This document shows, piece by piece, positions 1-5,898 of a DNA stretch of 19,056 nucleotides; positions within the stretch are counted from its first letter, which is position 1; the number at the start of each line of letters is the position of its first letter. The DNA is from Parcubacteria group bacterium (lineage in GTDB: Bacteria > Patescibacteria > ABY1 > Buchananbacterales > UBA6539): positions 1 to 19,056 of the forward strand of contig NYZP01000011.1 in the NCBI GenBank assembly GCA_002687175.1, written 5' to 3'. The notes under the pieces were generated by a model. The model saw nothing but the letters and a program-made list of their open reading frames with translations, made no database searches and was not told the DNA's origin. The position numbers and the translations under genes are program-made.

Positions 1-2
1 AT

Positions 3-845
3 TTACAAAATATTAATTCCGCGGAAATGGTTGCCAAGATAGATGTCGACAATATTATAGATGAATCTAATGAGACTAATAATAGTTTGGTCAAGAAGAT
101 TACTTTTGAATCAGTATCAGATCCAGATTTTGTTACTCCAATAGCCACAGATTCTGGTAATGTCAATGATGACTTATCAGATCTTGAAGTAAAATATAGA
201 GAAAGAATCAAGAAGTTAGAATATCGAATTTCTCAATTGGAAGAAAAAGTTATTGAACAAGAAAAGCGACTAGCCGTGGCTGTTGATAATGGCCTTGTTA
301 ATAGAGTCCAAGGGAGAATTCTTCTTCAGGTAGAAGAAAATGGAGAAGCTTGGTATGTTGACCCAGACATTAGAAAAAAGTTTTATCTTAAGGATGGAAA
401 CTCGGCTTATGTTGCCCTTAATGCTTTTGGCTTAGGAATTTCTAATGCCAATATTTCTAAGATTCCAATTGGTATTGAAGATAGAGCAGATATCGCAGAT
501 TCTGACGGCGACGGCTTAGATGATAAATTAGAAGAAGCTTTAGGAACTGATATAAATAATCCTGATACTGACGGTGACGGTTATTCAGACGGGGTAGAGG
601 TAAGAAATGGGTTTAATCCATTAGGTTCTGGTTTAATTACCACTGATGGGCAGTTTTCCAGCCAATTTGGAGGCAAAATTTTGCTTCAAGTGGAATCTCG
701 GGGTGAAGCCTGGTATATCAACCCAGAAGATGGCAAGAGGTACTATATGAAAGACGGAGATCAGGCTTATCAAATTATGAGATTCTTGTCACTCGGTGTT
801 ACTAATACTGACTTAAGAAAGATTGCAGTAGGGGAATTTGAATAA
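3..845 (+). CDS. C-terminal part of a secreted surface protein (CARDB end, coiled coil, two GEAWY repeats, TSP3 calcium motifs)
   Basis: The frame is open to the left edge, so the gene starts outside the window and the ATG at 27 is internal. The first visible residues (DVDNIIDESNETNN) look like the last strand of a CARDB adhesion domain. Counting from the Met at 27, a charged coiled coil spans about 50-86. Two copies of a repeat with core ILLQVExxGEAWYxxP follow at about 95-148 and 215-268. Between them, at 157-199, lies a thrombospondin type 3-like calcium-binding stretch (DSDGDGLDD, DTDGDGYSD). This combination is familiar from exported or wall-attached proteins of Patescibacteria. No membrane anchor is seen before the stop, so attachment, if any, lies in the missing N-terminal part. 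A surface or adhesion role is inferred; the partner is unknown. Confidence 0.8.
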   Translation, partial: LQNINSAEMVAKIDVDNIIDESNETNNSLVKKITFESVSDPDFVTPIATDSGNVNDDLSDLEVKYRERIKKLEYRISQLEEKVIEQEKRLAVAVDNGLVNRVQGRILLQVEENGEAWYVDPDIRKKFYLKDGNSAYVALNAFGLGISNANISKIPIGIEDRADIADSDGDGLDDKLEEALGTDINNPDTDGDGYSDGVEVRNGFNPLGSGLITTDGQFSSQFGGKILLQVESRGEAWYINPEDGKRYYMKDGDQAYQIMRFLSLGVTNTDLRKIAVGEFE

Positions 846-868
846 AATAACAGTTAATCATGCCCTTG

Positions 869-939
869 TTCGACTTTTGTGGCGCTGGGGCTGCCAATTC
901 GACAAACGTTATATATGACCCCTCAGGGGAGTTGGTGTC
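869..939. other. GC-rich intergenic block with direct and inverted repeats
   Basis: This block is clearly richer in G+C than its surroundings. It holds two direct TTCGAC copies (869-874 and 898-903) and a small dyad CCCC-TCA-GGGG (919-929). The minus strand is open through it but without convincing coding character. It may be a structured RNA end or a dispersed intergenic repeat; nothing decides between these. Confidence 0.3.
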
Positions 940-955
940 AAATATAAAATTATAT

Positions 956-981
956 AAAAATCGTCTTATGGGCGGTTTTTT
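956..981 (+). terminator. Intrinsic terminator after the surface protein gene
   Basis: An A-run plus TCGTC pairs, with two G-U wobbles, with GGCGG and a run of six T. The stem is modest but the T-run is good. The last T is also the first base of an extended -10 box. Confidence 0.6.
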
Positions 982-989
982 GGTATAAT
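981..989 (+). promoter_or_regulatory. Extended -10 promoter (TGGTATAAT)
   Basis: A perfect TGnTATAAT follows the terminator T-run directly and lies 29 nt before the ATG of the Fn3 gene. A second TATAAT at 995-1000 is an alternative. No clear -35 is visible. Confidence 0.55.
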
Positions 990-1018
990 AAAAATATAAT
1001 AATTTATCATCATAAAGT

Positions 1019-1378
1019 ATGAAGAATTTATTTTCTTTTATTTCTAAGGGGTCTATTTTATTAATGGCGGCTGTCTTTGTTTTGTTGTCAGGAATGTTAT
1101 CATCTTTCGCCAATGCTGCTACAATATCATTCCCAGCAGTTAGTAATCTAACCTCAACTGGAGTAACTATTTCTTACACCGTTACTGATGCAATATTAAG
1201 TAATCCATCGTTGTGTTATGGCACAACAGCCCAAACAGTAACTACTAACTGTGTAGGCTTGCCAATATTAGATCCAGGTAACCCATTTACCACCAAAGCT
1301 GTACTCTCTGGATTAGAGCCAGATATATCTTATTATTATCAATTAATTCTAGATAAAGATGTTACGCCAGGTCTTTGA
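1019..1378 (+). CDS. Exported fibronectin type III-like protein, truncated
   Basis: The 119-residue product starts with a clear signal peptide: Lys near the N-terminus, a hydrophobic stretch at about 10-27, and a cleavage-like SFANAA at 28-33. One fibronectin type III-like beta domain follows (SFPAVSNLTSTGVTISYTV... GLEPDISYYYQL). The frame stops right after LILDKDVTPGL, where such domains normally continue with a last strand and further domains. The DNA just beyond codes, on the other strand, for a scrap of an unrelated calcium-motif protein, so the gene body appears to have been lost at about 1362-1375. The start is supported by the signal peptide and the upstream -10 box; there is no Shine-Dalgarno site. 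If expressed, it would be a small secreted fragment; it is more likely a broken surface-protein gene. Confidence 0.6.
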   Translation: MKNLFSFISKGSILLMAAVFVLLSGMLSSFANAATISFPAVSNLTSTGVTISYTVTDAILSNPSLCYGTTAQTVTTNCVGLPILDPGNPFTTKAVLSGLEPDISYYYQLILDKDVTPGL

Positions 1379-1475
1379 GTCGGGTGAGTTTTTCGGATTT
1401 GAAGTATTGAGTATCTGTGTAGCCATCTCTTGAGTCAGTATCAGGCAAGCCGAGAGAATTGGACTTAAATATGAA
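1362..1475 (-). pseudogene. Inverted fragment of a TSP3-like calcium-motif gene
   Basis: On the minus strand a short open frame bounded by stops reads NSLGLPDTDSRDGYTDTQ and continues with a basic helix-like tail (KSEKLTRLKDLA) to a stop at 1362-1364. DTDSRDGYTD resembles a slightly expanded thrombospondin type 3 calcium motif, like those of the surface protein at the left edge. It has no start codon or promoter and looks like the C-terminal end of a gene joined in reverse to the truncated Fn3 gene. The fragment is short, so the assignment is tentative. Confidence 0.4.
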
Positions 1476-1488
1476 TTAAAATAAATAT

Positions 1489-1611
1489 ATGATAAGTTGG
1501 TGGATAATGATAACAATAGCAATTTCTTTAATATTTGGAGTAAGTGGAACTGTTTTTATGCTTATGCTTCTTTTTGCTATTATTGCTTGGGATTCTCACC
1601 AGTCTCAGTAG
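1489..1611 (+). CDS. Possible 40-residue membrane peptide
   Basis: An ATG-TAG frame of 40 codons gives an almost entirely hydrophobic peptide with one long or two short membrane segments (residues 4-34) and a polar tail (DSHQSQ). A TAAAAT box at 1477-1482 ends exactly 6 nt before the ATG, the same spacing as at the leaderless genes elsewhere in this window. Its 3' end overlaps the end of a minus-strand small gene by about 32 nt. It is not recognised, and it may be chance in A+T-rich DNA; the promoter spacing is the main support. Confidence 0.35.
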   Translation: MISWWIMITIAISLIFGVSGTVFMLMLLFAIIAWDSHQSQ

Positions 1612-1889
1612 CAAGATTTTCAGTAAGTAATTTTCTTAAAATTACTAAATCAGCATTTAACAATTTTAATTGAGCCTCATCTTTTATAGTTGGGGCTAAT
1701 TTTGTCATTTCTTTAATTAAGGATCCAATTCCCTTTCTCATTTTTGGATTTAAGATTAATTTAGTACCTTTAGTTATAAATAAAGCTCCAAAAAATCCAC
1801 TAGCAAGAATAGGGGCTGCTGTAAGCTGTAGGTAACTTAATCTTTCAAGTTTTTTCTTTTTTTGCTAAAATAAAATTATAATCTAACAT
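1580..1889 (-). pseudogene. Small membrane protein gene interrupted by a one-base shift in an A-run
   Basis: On the minus strand ATG at 1889 starts MLDYNFILAKKEK, which then stops at TGA. A second frame, open from the same A7-G-A6 run (about 1850-1863) down to TAA at 1582-1580, reads KKLERLSYLQLTAAPILASG, then a membrane segment continuing with GFFGALFIT and a helical charged tail. Joined, they would make about 102 residues. The distance from start to stop is 310 nt, so one base must be removed or skipped. The causes could be a homopolymer sequencing error, a +1 (or -2) programmed frameshift on the A-run, or decay. The family is not recognised. Confidence 0.45.
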
Positions 1890-1894
1890 GGTAT

Positions 1895-1911
1895 AAGAGT
1901 TTTAAACTCTT
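1895..1911. promoter_or_regulatory. 17-bp palindrome between two divergent small genes
   Basis: AAGAGTTT-T-AAACTCTT is a perfect dyad in the 34-bp gap between the minus-strand ATG (1889) and the plus-strand ATG (1924). It could be a shared operator. On the plus strand it is followed by T-rich sequence, so a weak hairpin terminator is an alternative. Confidence 0.4.
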
Positions 1912-1923
1912 TTTGTTTATAGT

Positions 1924-2077
1924 ATGTTAACTATTGCCGAATTAAAATCGAAATGGAATAAAGAAAAGTCTTCTTACTACCAAAAAAGAAGTAGGTGATG
2001 GGGTACAAATATTTGTTAAAGATATTTTAAATTCCCCTGAAATTTTTGATTTAAAAAATGGTTTAAATATAAAATGA
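1924..2077 (+). pseudogene. Short gene of unknown function with a one-base frameshift
   Basis: The ATG at 1924 opens MLTIAELKSKWNKEK and the frame ends at a TGA near 1998. A second frame, shifted by one base, continues with coding-like sequence (TKKEVGDGVQIFVKDILNSP, then EIFDLKNGLNIK) to TGA at 2075-2077. The stop lies inside the stem of a strong terminator. Start to stop is 154 nt, so one base is in excess, as in the divergent neighbour. The joined product would be about 50 residues and looks like the N-terminal piece of a longer protein. It is not recognised. Confidence 0.4.
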
Positions 2078-2110
2078 GACACTAAAGTTACGATTGTCTC
2101 ATTTTATTTT
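2071..2110 (+). terminator. Strong intrinsic terminator
   Basis: The 10-bp perfect arms AAAATGAGAC (2071-2080) and GTCTCATTTT (2096-2105) are followed by ATTTTT. Confidence 0.8.
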
Positions 2111-2112
2111 TG

Positions 2113-2398
2113 GCTTATTTAAAACATAAATTGACAAAAAATCGGCTAAAACGTAACATTCAAAAAGTATGGATATAGTGTCCCATTTGTCCCATTTACA
2201 CCCCGACCCAAGTGGGTTAAAATGAGTTAAGATATAACCTCTAGAAAATCCCTCAACGGCCTCACTTCTGGAAGTCCCAGACTAGCGTGGCCTGCCAAGA
2301 CAATTCATTATCGAGCAAGACCCGATTGCTCTAATTTTAGCAAATTTTAATAATGCTAAGAATTTTGATATATCCACAACCCATTCGGGAATAGAACT
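2113..2398. other. Non-coding stretch with a promoter and small dyads
   Basis: No convincing gene is seen. A consensus-like promoter at 2131-2159 leads to a possible 18-codon frame at 2169-2225 (MDIVSHLSHLHPDPSGLK), too short to call. A locally GC-rich block at about 2253-2331 contains a 6-bp hairpin GAGCAA/TTGCTC (2313-2331). A minus-strand TGCTAAAAT box lies at 2334-2342 and a one-mismatch DnaA box (ATATCCACA) at 2370-2378. Confidence 0.4.
2131..2159 (+). promoter_or_regulatory. Sigma70-type promoter with no clear gene behind it
   Basis: TTGACA (2131-2136), a 17-nt spacer, then TAACAT (2154-2159). The spacing is ideal and the -35 perfect. Downstream is only an 18-codon frame and the GC-rich block, so a small RNA or leader is possible. 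Confidence 0.45.
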
Positions 2399-2421
2399 GA
2401 ACCGCCTTTTTGAGCGGTTTT
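2399..2421 (+). terminator. Intrinsic terminator
   Basis: AACCGC (2399-2404) and GCGGTT (2414-2419) form a stem around an 8-nt loop with a short T-run. An extended -10 box begins two bases later. Confidence 0.7.
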
Positions 2422-2422
2422 A

Positions 2423-2431
2423 TGATATAAT
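2423..2431 (+). promoter_or_regulatory. Extended -10 promoter (TGATATAAT) for a leaderless start at 2438
   Basis: TGATATAAT is followed by exactly 6 nt and then ATG. The gene it should drive is cut after eight codons. Confidence 0.6.
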
Positions 2432-2437
2432 TAAAAG

Positions 2438-2464
2438 ATGAAAATAGTACTAATATTACCATAA
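2438..2464 (+). pseudogene. First eight codons of a lost gene (MKIVLILP)
   Basis: The ATG sits at the right distance from a good extended -10 box. The peptide MKIVLILP is the kind of N-terminus seen in family 2 glycosyltransferases (usually continuing P-T-Y-N-E), but it is short and not diagnostic. The frame stops at TAA just where the inverted terminase fragment begins. The body of the gene seems to have been replaced, and the forward terminator at 3463-3486 may be its original end. Confidence 0.4.
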
Positions 2465-3453
2465 GTCCCAAGGTCAATCATTTGGTCAATTAAATCTTTG
2501 GCGCCATGCTTTGGAAATAATATCTGACCATTTTTAATTTTGTTAGCTAAAATACTCAATCTCGCTCTTTTGTCGCCCTTAATTTTAACTTCTTCAGCAG
2601 GGATATCTTCATGATCTAGTATTTGAGCAATAGCTCCTTGCATGGCAACACTCTCAACAAATATTTTAGTTATTCCATCTTGGCTTATAACTTTATAAAG
2701 ATCTTTAATGGTTTCTACAGCTTTAGGAAAGTTCATTTTTTTATTAATTGGATTAGGTAAAATGTATATTTTTAAATTCTCTCTGTTGCCATATACTTTA
2801 GCAGTCACGATACCAGTCGAGTCAGCATAGGTACTTTCAGAAATGGCCGGATCAACACCAATGGCGTTATATCTGAAATTATCTTCGAATTCATGAATTT
2901 TATCATAGTAATGAATCCAGTCTGGATGAATTACTCGGCTTTCGTCATATACAATTTTTAGCACATACTCCTGCTTCCAGGCTTTCTCATCACCGATTTT
3001 TAATTTTAGTTCTTCAATTTCTTTCGTTGTTGGGAATTTAGCTGGCCAAGAGATCTTTTTGTTGTCGTCAATGATGGGATATGACCTAAATATTCCCTTC
3101 CGCCTTCCTTGCTTAATATCCTTTTGAATTCTCATTATTAGTGAATCTCGGTGTAATAAATTACCAACAATCATAATTTTGGTATTTTCATCTCCAATAG
3201 GTAATACTTCCCTGACTAGCCAATCATAAGTTTTATCCCTACCTTCTTTACTCCGAACACTTTGATCATCTTCAACATCATCAATGAGCAATAAATCAGG
3301 TCGATGTTGTCTATGTCTCAAACCACGAATTCCTTGTTCAGCAGAGGCGGCAATAATTTTAGCTTTGTATTTTGGTAAAATCAGAGATGAAGAAGTCCAT
3401 TCTGTATCACTAGTCTCAAATGGTCCAAAGCCATTTATTATTTTTTTATTAGG
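2462..3453 (-). pseudogene. terL: Phage terminase large subunit fragment, truncated at both ends
   Basis: The minus-strand frame is open from just below a TGA at 3456-3454. It encodes the second half of a terminase ATPase domain with a Walker B-like motif (LLLIDDVED), the typical RGLRHRQHRPD segment before it, and most of the nuclease domain (IGVDPAISE with the first catalytic Asp, then IFVESVAMQGAIAQIL). No Walker A motif is present and no convincing start codon exists; a TTG at 3321 would start after the conserved segment. The C-terminal end breaks off after DQMIDLG, before the usual last Asp motif (HDDLVDA), and runs into the reverse complement of another gene's start. Terminases package DNA in tailed phages. 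No other phage gene is visible, so this is a remnant or a misplaced fragment, not a prophage. Confidence 0.75.
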
Positions 3454-3462
3454 TCATTTTTG

Positions 3463-3486
3463 CTCCTGTTAAGCAGGAGTTTTTTT
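3463..3486 (+). terminator. Intrinsic terminator facing forward
   Basis: CTCCTG/CAGGAG (3463-3468 and 3474-3479) with a 5-nt loop and seven T. It has no plus-strand gene in front of it now, which fits loss of a gene that began at 2438. Confidence 0.75.
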
Positions 3487-3493
3487 ATCCACA
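3485..3493 (+). promoter_or_regulatory. Perfect DnaA-box sequence
   Basis: TTATCCACA lies between the terminator and the Rrf2 promoter. A single box can occur by chance in A+T-rich DNA. Another perfect copy is at 18103-18111 on the minus strand. No cluster is present, so an origin is not supported. Confidence 0.25.
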
Positions 3494-3494
3494 G

Positions 3495-3522
3495 TTGACA
3501 TATTTTTACAATCTATTAAGAT
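3495..3522 (+). promoter_or_regulatory. Promoter of the Rrf2-FTR1-trhO operon
   Basis: TTGACA (3495-3500), a 16-nt spacer, then TAAGAT (3517-3522). The start point is expected near 3529, inside the left arm of the palindrome. Confidence 0.65.
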
Positions 3523-3524
3523 GA

Positions 3525-3555
3525 TTAAATACCAAGTAATTAACTTGGTATTTAA
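3525..3555. promoter_or_regulatory. Large perfect inverted repeat, likely operator of the Rrf2 regulator
   Basis: The 13-bp arms TTAAATACCAAGT (3525-3537) and ACTTGGTATTTAA (3543-3555) flank 5 bp. The repeat begins 2 bp after the -10 box and ends 9 bp before the ATG of an Rrf2-family gene. Such regulators bind dyads of about this size as dimers and commonly repress their own gene. An RNA hairpin is also possible but has no T-run. Confidence 0.7.
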
Positions 3556-3564
3556 AATTATTTT

Positions 3565-3966
3565 ATGAAATTTTCTACTAAAACTGACTATGGTTTAAGA
3601 GCAATGATAATATTGGCTCAGCGATATAATGATAATAAGATAATCTCTTTGTCATCAATTTCTAAAAAGGAAGACATTTCCCAGCCATATTTGGAAATTT
3701 TAATAGCTAAACTAAAAAAGGATAAATTGGTTGAAAGCACTAAAGGGATTAGAGGTGGTTATCGATTAGCCAAGAAGCCAGAAGATATCTCTCTAATTGA
3801 AATTATTGAATGCTTAGATGGACCAATTTCGGTTTTTGAATGTGTTTATAGTTATGCTGATAGAATATGTGATAAAAAAAATTGTCAAGTAAATGACGTT
3901 TGGAGTAACTTACAAATTACTATTACTAATTTTTTGAAAGACGCCAAGCTTTCAAATTTAATCTAA
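3565..3966 (+). CDS. Rrf2-family transcription regulator with iron-sulfur-type cysteines
   Basis: The 133-residue protein has the family's usual length. Residues 1-60 are the winged helix-turn-helix, opening with KFSTKTDYGLRAMI, the Rrf2 signature, with ISQPYLEILIAKLKKDKLVES as the recognition region and RGGYRLAK as the wing. Three cysteines follow at about 92, 101 and 106 (C-x8-C-x4-C), in the place where IscR/NsrR-type members hold a [2Fe-2S] cluster. The protein probably senses iron, cluster supply, or redox/NO stress. It sits 25 nt ahead of an FTR1 iron permease, which favours iron control of the operon. A -35/-10 promoter and a 13-bp-arm palindrome just upstream suggest autoregulation. 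There is no Shine-Dalgarno site. Family assignment is firm; effector and targets are inferred. Confidence 0.88.
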   Translation: MKFSTKTDYGLRAMIILAQRYNDNKIISLSSISKKEDISQPYLEILIAKLKKDKLVESTKGIRGGYRLAKKPEDISLIEIIECLDGPISVFECVYSYADRICDKKNCQVNDVWSNLQITITNFLKDAKLSNLI

Positions 3967-3991
3967 ATTAATTAAATAATAATTACAAATT

Positions 3992-4822
3992 ATGGAAAAT
4001 TTTGTTCAAGCGCTAATTGTTTCGTTTCGTGAGGGTCTCGAGGCTTTTTTAATTATAGCCATTATTTTAAAATTTCTTGATAAGACTGATAATAAAATCT
4101 TGAAGAAAAATGTTTGGCATGGTGTTGGCATCGGTATTATAGCCTCATTTATTTTAGGTTTAATACTTTTGGGAATTTCTAATTACCTTGGTGGCACTGG
4201 TTCAGTGGCTAAGCTTTGGGAAAGCGGTGCCAGTTTAGTGGCAGTAATTCTAATTACCACATTTATTATTTGGATGGTGCGACATGGCAATACTATTAAA
4301 ACACATGTGGAAAATAGAGCGGCTTTAAATTTATCAGCTAAAGGTATATTACTTTTAGCTTTTATAATGGTTGTTCGGGAAGGAGCCGAGATTGCTATTT
4401 TTGCATTCGCTGGTCAGTATGCAGCTTTGCCAATTTTTATTGGTATTACCACTTCAATTTTACTGGCATTTTTGATTTATAAATCTTTAGTTAAAATCAA
4501 ACTAACTACCATTTTTACTATAACATTGGCATATCTAATTCTACAAGCAGGGTTCTTATTTGGTTACAGTGTTCATGAAGGCTTATCTGCGGCTAAGAGT
4601 TTAGAAATGATTTCAGCTGAACATCCAATTTACACCAAAGCATTTGATCTATCTAAAACCGTCTTATATCACAAAGAAGGAATAGTTGGAGTGCCTTTAT
4701 ATGTTAGCGTAGGTTGGTACTCAAAACCAGAGTGGATTCAGGCAATACTGCATTATGGTTATGTATTGTTATTCTTTCTCTATTGGCATAAATTTTCTAA
4801 AAAGAAAGAAGTTAGTGCATAA
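3992..4822 (+). CDS. FTR1/EfeU-family iron permease
   Basis: The 276-residue membrane protein has about seven hydrophobic segments and the two hallmark REGxE motifs of Fe3+ permeases: REGLE at 13-17 in the first helix and REGAE at 129-133 in the fourth. These glutamates bind iron during transport in the yeast Ftr1 and bacterial EfeU relatives. Length matches the bacterial family. No EfeO or EfeB partner and no multicopper oxidase is next to it, so the electron or iron-delivery partner is unknown. It follows the Rrf2 gene by 25 nt and precedes the trhO fusion by 17 nt, so it is probably in the same transcript and controlled by that regulator. It acts in the cytoplasmic membrane. Confidence 0.88.
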   Translation: MENFVQALIVSFREGLEAFLIIAIILKFLDKTDNKILKKNVWHGVGIGIIASFILGLILLGISNYLGGTGSVAKLWESGASLVAVILITTFIIWMVRHGNTIKTHVENRAALNLSAKGILLLAFIMVVREGAEIAIFAFAGQYAALPIFIGITTSILLAFLIYKSLVKIKLTTIFTITLAYLILQAGFLFGYSVHEGLSAAKSLEMISAEHPIYTKAFDLSKTVLYHKEGIVGVPLYVSVGWYSKPEWIQAILHYGYVLLFFLYWHKFSKKKEVSA

Positions 4823-4839
4823 ATTGCAAAAAATTTTTT

Positions 4840-5826
4840 ATGATGGATAATCAAATAATACTATTTTATAAATTTGTAAAGATTAAAGATACAGAAGGAT
4901 TTCGAAAAAGTCAGCAAGAGTTATGTAATCGGTTAGAGTTAACCGGCCGTCTTTTAATTGCTGAAGAAGGAATTAATGGAACTTTTGAAGGATTAAAAGA
5001 ATCGTTAGAAGTTTATAAAAAAGAATTAAAAAAAGATAAACGTTTTTCTGATGTTGTTTTTAAAGAAAGTAAGGGGGTTGGTTATGCTTTCCCAAAGTTA
5101 ATAATTAAAGTTCGTGATGAAGTTGTTACTTTTGGGGTTGGTAAATTAAACATTAAAAAAGACACGGCCAAAACTATTACTGCTGATGAGCTTCAACAGC
5201 TTTACAAAAAAGACGAAGATTTTGTAATTCTTGATTTACGCAATGACTACGAAATTAAAGTTGGTGCTTTTGATAAAACAATTAATCCAGGACTGGAAAA
5301 TTTTCGTGACTTACCAGGTAAATTGTCAGAGCTTAAGAATTTAAAAGATAAAAAAGTTATTTCTGTTTGTACTGGTGGTATTCGTTGTGAAAAAGCAACC
5401 TGCTTATTAAAAGAAAAAGGTTTTAAAAATATCTATCAACTTAAAGATGGAATACACACCTACATGCAAAAGTATCCTGGCAAACAGTTAGCAGACACCA
5501 GAAACGCTCAACGAAGCAGTGACGTTAATGCTATTTTAAATGCCGCTTATCAATATGCTATTGATAATAATGGAAATTTACCAACATCCATAACCGATAA
5601 TACTTGTTCTGATGAGGGTAATAACATTGGTCAACCTGGTAATGAAGATGGTGTTGACCTGTCAGTGCTTACGGTTAAAGAAAAATACCTGGTTTCTTTA
5701 CCGGTTGACCCAAGTCAAAGTGGTGATGAGGTGACTGATTATCATATAGCTAAAAGTGCTAACGGTAGAGTGACAGTCTGTGCCCCTAAAGCAGAGCAAA
5801 ACGCCATTATTAGTGTGACTAGATAG
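4840..5826 (+). CDS. trhO: TrhO (tRNA uridine-34 hydroxylase, rhodanese type) fused to a pilin C-terminal domain
   Basis: Residues 1 to about 215 are TrhO: an N-terminal acylphosphatase-like part (RLLIAEEGINGTFEG at 37-51) and a rhodanese domain with the active loop CTGGIRCEKA (Cys177, Cys183). TrhO makes 5-hydroxyuridine at tRNA position 34 using O2. The usual continuation after YPGK is missing. From Gln216 (base 5485) the protein reads QLADTRNAQRSSDVNAILNA, then an acidic beta region (LPVDPSQSG) ending IISVTR. This is the part of a type IV pilin-like protein that normally follows its N-terminal membrane helix. The junction is in frame. The pilin tail lacks a signal or anchor and would be cytoplasmic, so it is unlikely to work as a pilin. 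The protein may be a real deletion fusion, or the join may be an assembly or amplification chimera. Start is ATG 4840 or 4843. Confidence 0.8.
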   Translation: MMDNQIILFYKFVKIKDTEGFRKSQQELCNRLELTGRLLIAEEGINGTFEGLKESLEVYKKELKKDKRFSDVVFKESKGVGYAFPKLIIKVRDEVVTFGVGKLNIKKDTAKTITADELQQLYKKDEDFVILDLRNDYEIKVGAFDKTINPGLENFRDLPGKLSELKNLKDKKVISVCTGGIRCEKATCLLKEKGFKNIYQLKDGIHTYMQKYPGKQLADTRNAQRSSDVNAILNAAYQYAIDNNGNLPTSITDNTCSDEGNNIGQPGNEDGVDLSVLTVKEKYLVSLPVDPSQSGDEVTDYHIAKSANGRVTVCAPKAEQNAIISVTR

Positions 5827-5839
5827 GTTGCAGTATTAT

Positions 5840-5868
5840 TTGCCTAAAATTGGCATATACCCTATAAT
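5840..5868 (+). promoter_or_regulatory. Promoter of the HU gene
   Basis: TTGCCT (5840-5845), a 17-nt spacer, then TATAAT (5863-5868), leaving a leader of about 24 nt. Confidence 0.65.
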
Positions 5869-5898
5869 TATTAGATAAATAACTAATATTTAAAAATT

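Noticed and set aside
802..1113. 103-codon minus-strand frame between the surface protein and the Fn3 gene
   Set aside because: It overlaps both genes, crosses a plus-strand terminator and promoter, and has no coding character beyond the GC-rich block.
2462..3453. Prophage
   Set aside because: Only one truncated terminase fragment is present; no portal, capsid, integrase or tail gene is visible.
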